Shown here piece after piece: positions 61,485-64,000 of a stretch of DNA of 64,000 nucleotides. Position 1 is the stretch's first letter. The number at the start of each line of letters is the position of its first letter. The notes under the pieces are model-generated. The model was not told the origin of the DNA, made no database searches, and saw only the letters and a list, made by a program, of their open reading frames with translations. This DNA is from RBC074 sp964470555 (GTDB lineage: Bacteria; Acidobacteriota; Blastocatellia; RBC074): positions 1 through 64,000 of the forward strand of contig CAYYDG010000015.1 in the NCBI GenBank assembly GCA_964470555.1, in the 5' to 3' direction. The position numbers and the translations under genes are program-made.

Positions 61485-62060
61485 TCACGGATGAATAACG
61501 CGGTAATGGTGAATCGCCACTCCACCGACAAAGGTTTTGTGAGCCGTCAATTCCAGCATGGTTGGCTCATTGATTCCTCGGAACAGCGGCATTCCCGAAC
61601 CCAGCACAACCGGATTCACCTTGAGAATGAGTTCGTTGATTTCCGGGAAAAGCGCGCCAGCCAGATTCGCTCCGCCACATAACCAGATGTCCAGACCCGA
61701 TTCCTGTTTCAACTTCCTCGCCAGATCAACAGGATCGTGCGTCACCAGTTGAACGGCCGGGTCAGGGCTTTTGGTCATACTGCTCGACACGACGTACTGC
61801 CGAAGCTGGGGGTAAGGATTGGTAAACCCGGCCAGCGATCCGACTTCATACGTGTGACGCCCCATCACGACTGTATCGAAGTGTTTGTTGATGGCTTTCG
61901 CGCCGAGCATTTCCTGTAAGTGGCCAGGAATTGTTTCCGGGTATTCTTCGATGATGTAGGGCAAATGCTCGCCATTCATCGGGAAAAAATCGAAGCTGCC
62001 ATCTTCTCGCGCAATAAAACCGTCGGCGGTGCAGGCGATGTAATAAACCAGATTTCGCAT
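61485..62060 (-). CDS. Dihydrofolate reductase / RibD C-terminal-like reductase
   Basis: The 191-residue protein has the fold of the RibD C-terminal/DHFR-like family: YYIACTADGFIAREDGSFDF at the start, TVVMGRHTYEVG, VVSSSMTKSP, IWLCGGANLAGAL and LKVNPVVLGSGMPLFRG. Members are NADPH-dependent reductases of uncertain substrate and rarely true folate enzymes. AAAGG precedes the ATG. It follows leucyl aminopeptidase by 92 bases, which include a small hairpin. Confidence 0.85.
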   Translation of the reverse strand: MRNLVYYIACTADGFIAREDGSFDFFPMNGEHLPYIIEEYPETIPGHLQEMLGAKAINKHFDTVVMGRHTYEVGSLAGFTNPYPQLRQYVVSSSMTKSPDPAVQLVTHDPVDLARKLKQESGLDIWLCGGANLAGALFPEINELILKVNPVVLGSGMPLFRGINEPTMLELTAHKTFVGGVAIHHYRVIHP

Positions 62061-62152
62061 TCAAACCTTTCCTTTCTGGTGGTGCGCCATACAAACAAGG
62101 GCTGCTGCGTTTCAGCAGTCAGCCCTTTGATAAATGTCGTCAACCGGAATTC

Positions 62153-63625
62153 TCAGCAGACCAGATTCACCAGCGTTCGCACGCACACACCTGTTGGCCC
62201 AATCGCCAGATAAGGTTTGGTGCTGTCGTTCCAGGCGGTTCCGGCAATGTCCAGATGCACCCACGGAGTGTCTTCGACAAATTCGCGGATGAAATACGCG
62301 CCGGTGATGGTTCCTGCTTTGCGACCGCCGATGTTTTTGATGTCGGCAATTTCGCTTTTGATTTGCTCGCGGTATTCCTTGTCGAGCGGCAGTTGCCAGA
62401 ATTTTTCGCCGGACTTTTTCGCCGCTGCAATCACCGTGTCAATCCATTCCTGGTTGTTGCCCAGAATCGCCACGTACACGTCACCCAGCGCAATCGAAAC
62501 CGCGCCGGTCAGCGTGGCCAAATCCACAATCTTCGTTGCGCCGAGTTTGCGCGCATACGCTACGGCATCGGCCAGAATCAAACGTCCTTCGGCGTCAGTG
62601 TTGATGACTTCAATGGTCTTGCCGGTCATGGCGCGAACCACGTCGCCCGGACGTTGTGCGCGTCCGCCGGGCATGTTTTCCGTCGCCGGAACGATGCCCA
62701 GCACGTTGACCGAAGGTTTCAATTGAGCAATGGCACGCATCGCAGCAATGGTCGTCGCTCCGCCGGCCATGTCGTATTTCATTTTTTCCATGCCGTCGGC
62801 GGGTTTGATGGAAATGCCGCCAGTGTCGAAGGTCACGCCTTTGCCGACGATGGCCACGGTTTCATCGGATTTGGTTTTCGGTTTGTAACTCAGAACGATC
62901 AGCTTGGCGGGTTCGGCGGAACCTTGCGCCACGCCGAGCAACGACCCCATGCCGAGTTCGCGCATCTGGTCTTCGTCCAACACGTCCAGCGTCAATCCAT
63001 AAGCCTTGGCGACTTCAGCGGCTTTGCTGGCCATCTCGGTCGGCGTCATGACGTTGCTGGGTTCGTTGATGACTTCGCGGCCAAAATTGGTCGCTTCGGC
63101 AATGATACGTCCGCGTTCGATGCCCGCTTTGGTTGCATCAAGCTCGGTGCCATCCGTGGCGATCATCATTTGATCCAGATGACTCTCGGTTTTGTCGCTG
63201 GTGTGATATTTGTCCGGCTCAAACAGCGCCAACAACGCGCCTTCGGTTGCAGCCTGCGCGCATTCGCTTGCATCCAGACCAAACCGTTGCAAAAACGCGA
63301 ACGTCCGGGCTTTTTTGCCGCGCAAAGTTCGCGCGGCCACGCCAGCCATTCGCCGCACGTTATCGGGTTTGAATTCGTCGCGTTTGCCTGCGCCGAGCAG
63401 CAGCAACCGCCGCGCTTTCATCTCGCCCGTGCTGTGAACGTAGGCGGATTCGCTCGCTTTGCCGGTGAATTCGCCGGTTTCGATCAGCGAAGTCAGCACG
63501 CCGCCGGTTCGTTGATCCAGTTCGGCCAGCACACCAGCGTCGGGTTTTTCACCTTCAAACACGCCGACGGCCAGCGCATCGCATTCAATTTCGTAAAACT
63601 TCCTTGAGTCAGCTTTGACTTCCAT
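62153..63625 (-). CDS. pepA: Leucyl aminopeptidase (M17)
   Basis: The 490-residue protein is of normal length for M17 aminopeptidases. The C-terminal catalytic domain shows KGVTFDTGGISIKPADGMEK (metal and bicarbonate site), MPGGRAQRPGDVVRAMTGK and the signature NTDAEGRLILADA. The N-terminal macro-like domain is less conserved. The hexameric enzyme removes N-terminal residues from peptides using two metal ions. AGGAG is placed nine bases before the start. Confidence 0.94.
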   Translation of the reverse strand: MEVKADSRKFYEIECDALAVGVFEGEKPDAGVLAELDQRTGGVLTSLIETGEFTGKASESAYVHSTGEMKARRLLLLGAGKRDEFKPDNVRRMAGVAARTLRGKKARTFAFLQRFGLDASECAQAATEGALLALFEPDKYHTSDKTESHLDQMMIATDGTELDATKAGIERGRIIAEATNFGREVINEPSNVMTPTEMASKAAEVAKAYGLTLDVLDEDQMRELGMGSLLGVAQGSAEPAKLIVLSYKPKTKSDETVAIVGKGVTFDTGGISIKPADGMEKMKYDMAGGATTIAAMRAIAQLKPSVNVLGIVPATENMPGGRAQRPGDVVRAMTGKTIEVINTDAEGRLILADAVAYARKLGATKIVDLATLTGAVSIALGDVYVAILGNNQEWIDTVIAAAKKSGEKFWQLPLDKEYREQIKSEIADIKNIGGRKAGTITGAYFIREFVEDTPWVHLDIAGTAWNDSTKPYLAIGPTGVCVRTLVNLVC

Positions 63626-63672
63626 TCATTTTCTCCTGATGTAGTTTCAGTGCTTTGAAATCATGATTTGGT

Positions 63673-64000
63673 TTAAGGAATGTATATTCGGCTATACCCC
63701 AGATACCGATCCAGATCGAGAACAATTTCAGCCAGACGATCTGCGCATTGCTTTCGGTAAGCAACCTTTCCAAGCCGGCTTCGCTTGCCCACCGTCAACA
63801 CAGGAATGGAATCTGCGGTAACTTTTCGGCGCAATGTGTCTTCCATCGAATCTTCGCCGTCCATATTGCGATTGTCCGTCAGCAATATCATTCCCTGTTG
63901 CTGCGCAAATTCCCAAACTTCATTGTCGGTGCTGTCAGTTGGTAGGCCAACTTCGGTAAATGTAACCAATCGGATGGGGACGATTTCCAGCCAGCCATTT
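63673..64000 (-). CDS. PIN-like protein, 5' end beyond window
   Basis: The frame is open through the right edge on the minus strand, so the start is missing; 108 codons are visible. WEFAQQQGMILLTDNRNMDG and the upstream VTFTEVGLPTDSTD fit a small PIN-like family often found as a single-domain protein with conserved aspartates. DLDRYLGYSRIYIP forms the end. A nuclease role is possible by fold; such proteins are sometimes misnamed ACP malonyltransferase. It is 47 bases upstream of pepA. Confidence 0.6.
   Translation of the reverse strand, partial: NGWLEIVPIRLVTFTEVGLPTDSTDNEVWEFAQQQGMILLTDNRNMDGEDSMEDTLRRKVTADSIPVLTVGKRSRLGKVAYRKQCADRLAEIVLDLDRYLGYSRIYIP

Overview
The window looks like chromosomal DNA of an Acidobacteriota bacterium, most plausibly Blastocatellia-like. 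The pointers are a secreted VWFA-type protein of the kind common in Acidobacteria, a TPR-bearing Ser/Thr kinase overlapped by a dedicated sigma factor, two giant 'two-component regulator propeller' histidine kinases, and a very large mosaic surface protein. This is inference from family content; no rRNA or tRNA gene was seen. Most of the 54 coding regions described here have good ribosome binding sites, and many overlap by a few bases.

Layout. 0-9.7 kb: a DUF5678/retropepsin pair at the left edge, a sugar-phosphate mutase translationally coupled to a hexuronate-type MFS transporter, a nitrilase-family amidohydrolase, a PIN toxin module, an N-acyl-D-amino-acid deacylase, a SprT-like metallopeptidase and an aldo/keto reductase. 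9.7-13.8 kb: an overlapping nuclease/Ski2-like helicase pair resembling Hachiman-type defence. 14-19.7 kb: an exported Gfo/Idh/MocA oxidoreductase with an exported glycosidase, a HigB/HigA-ImmA toxin-antitoxin operon with a perfect 12+12 palindrome in its promoter, and a gamma-glutamyltransferase. 19.9-40.5 kb: a 20-kb one-strand island (below). 40.7-48 kb: a membrane dipeptidase, a SPOR-like protein with Lnt, and a sigma-factor locus with unfamiliar secreted proteins, a VWFA protein and its truncated copy. 48.3-54.1 kb: flotillin with an NfeD/YqiJ-like partner, a CaCA antiporter, a 52-residue zinc ribbon and a KefB/C-type antiporter. 54.2-64 kb: an OsmC protein, a small secreted protein, a ferritin-like di-iron protein, the sigma factor/kinase pair, class I aldolase, a RibD/DHFR-like reductase, leucyl aminopeptidase and a PIN-like protein cut by the right edge.

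The most interesting part is 19.9-40.5 kb. Its centre encodes a sugar-phosphate cyclase whose active-site signature resembles 2-deoxy-scyllo-inosose synthase, with a SnoaL-like protein, an SDR, a xylose-isomerase-like TIM barrel, a Leu/Glu-dehydrogenase-family enzyme and a sarcosine-oxidase-family flavoenzyme. It is flanked by two paralogous propeller histidine kinase/NarL-type regulator cassettes and contains two stand-alone receiver proteins. Three separate operons in it (cyclase operon, dehydrogenase/flavoenzyme/receiver operon, receiver/giant surface protein operon) share one promoter design: a 20-bp box followed, 31-32 bp further upstream, by three tandem 23-24-bp repeats built on TACTCAATTTGATGGAGTA. 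In two of them the first repeat lies exactly 101 bp from the start codon. I infer a co-regulated cyclitol or aminocyclitol-like pathway tied to a cell-surface protein and controlled by the local NarL-type regulators. Product, substrate and signal cannot be read from the sequence.
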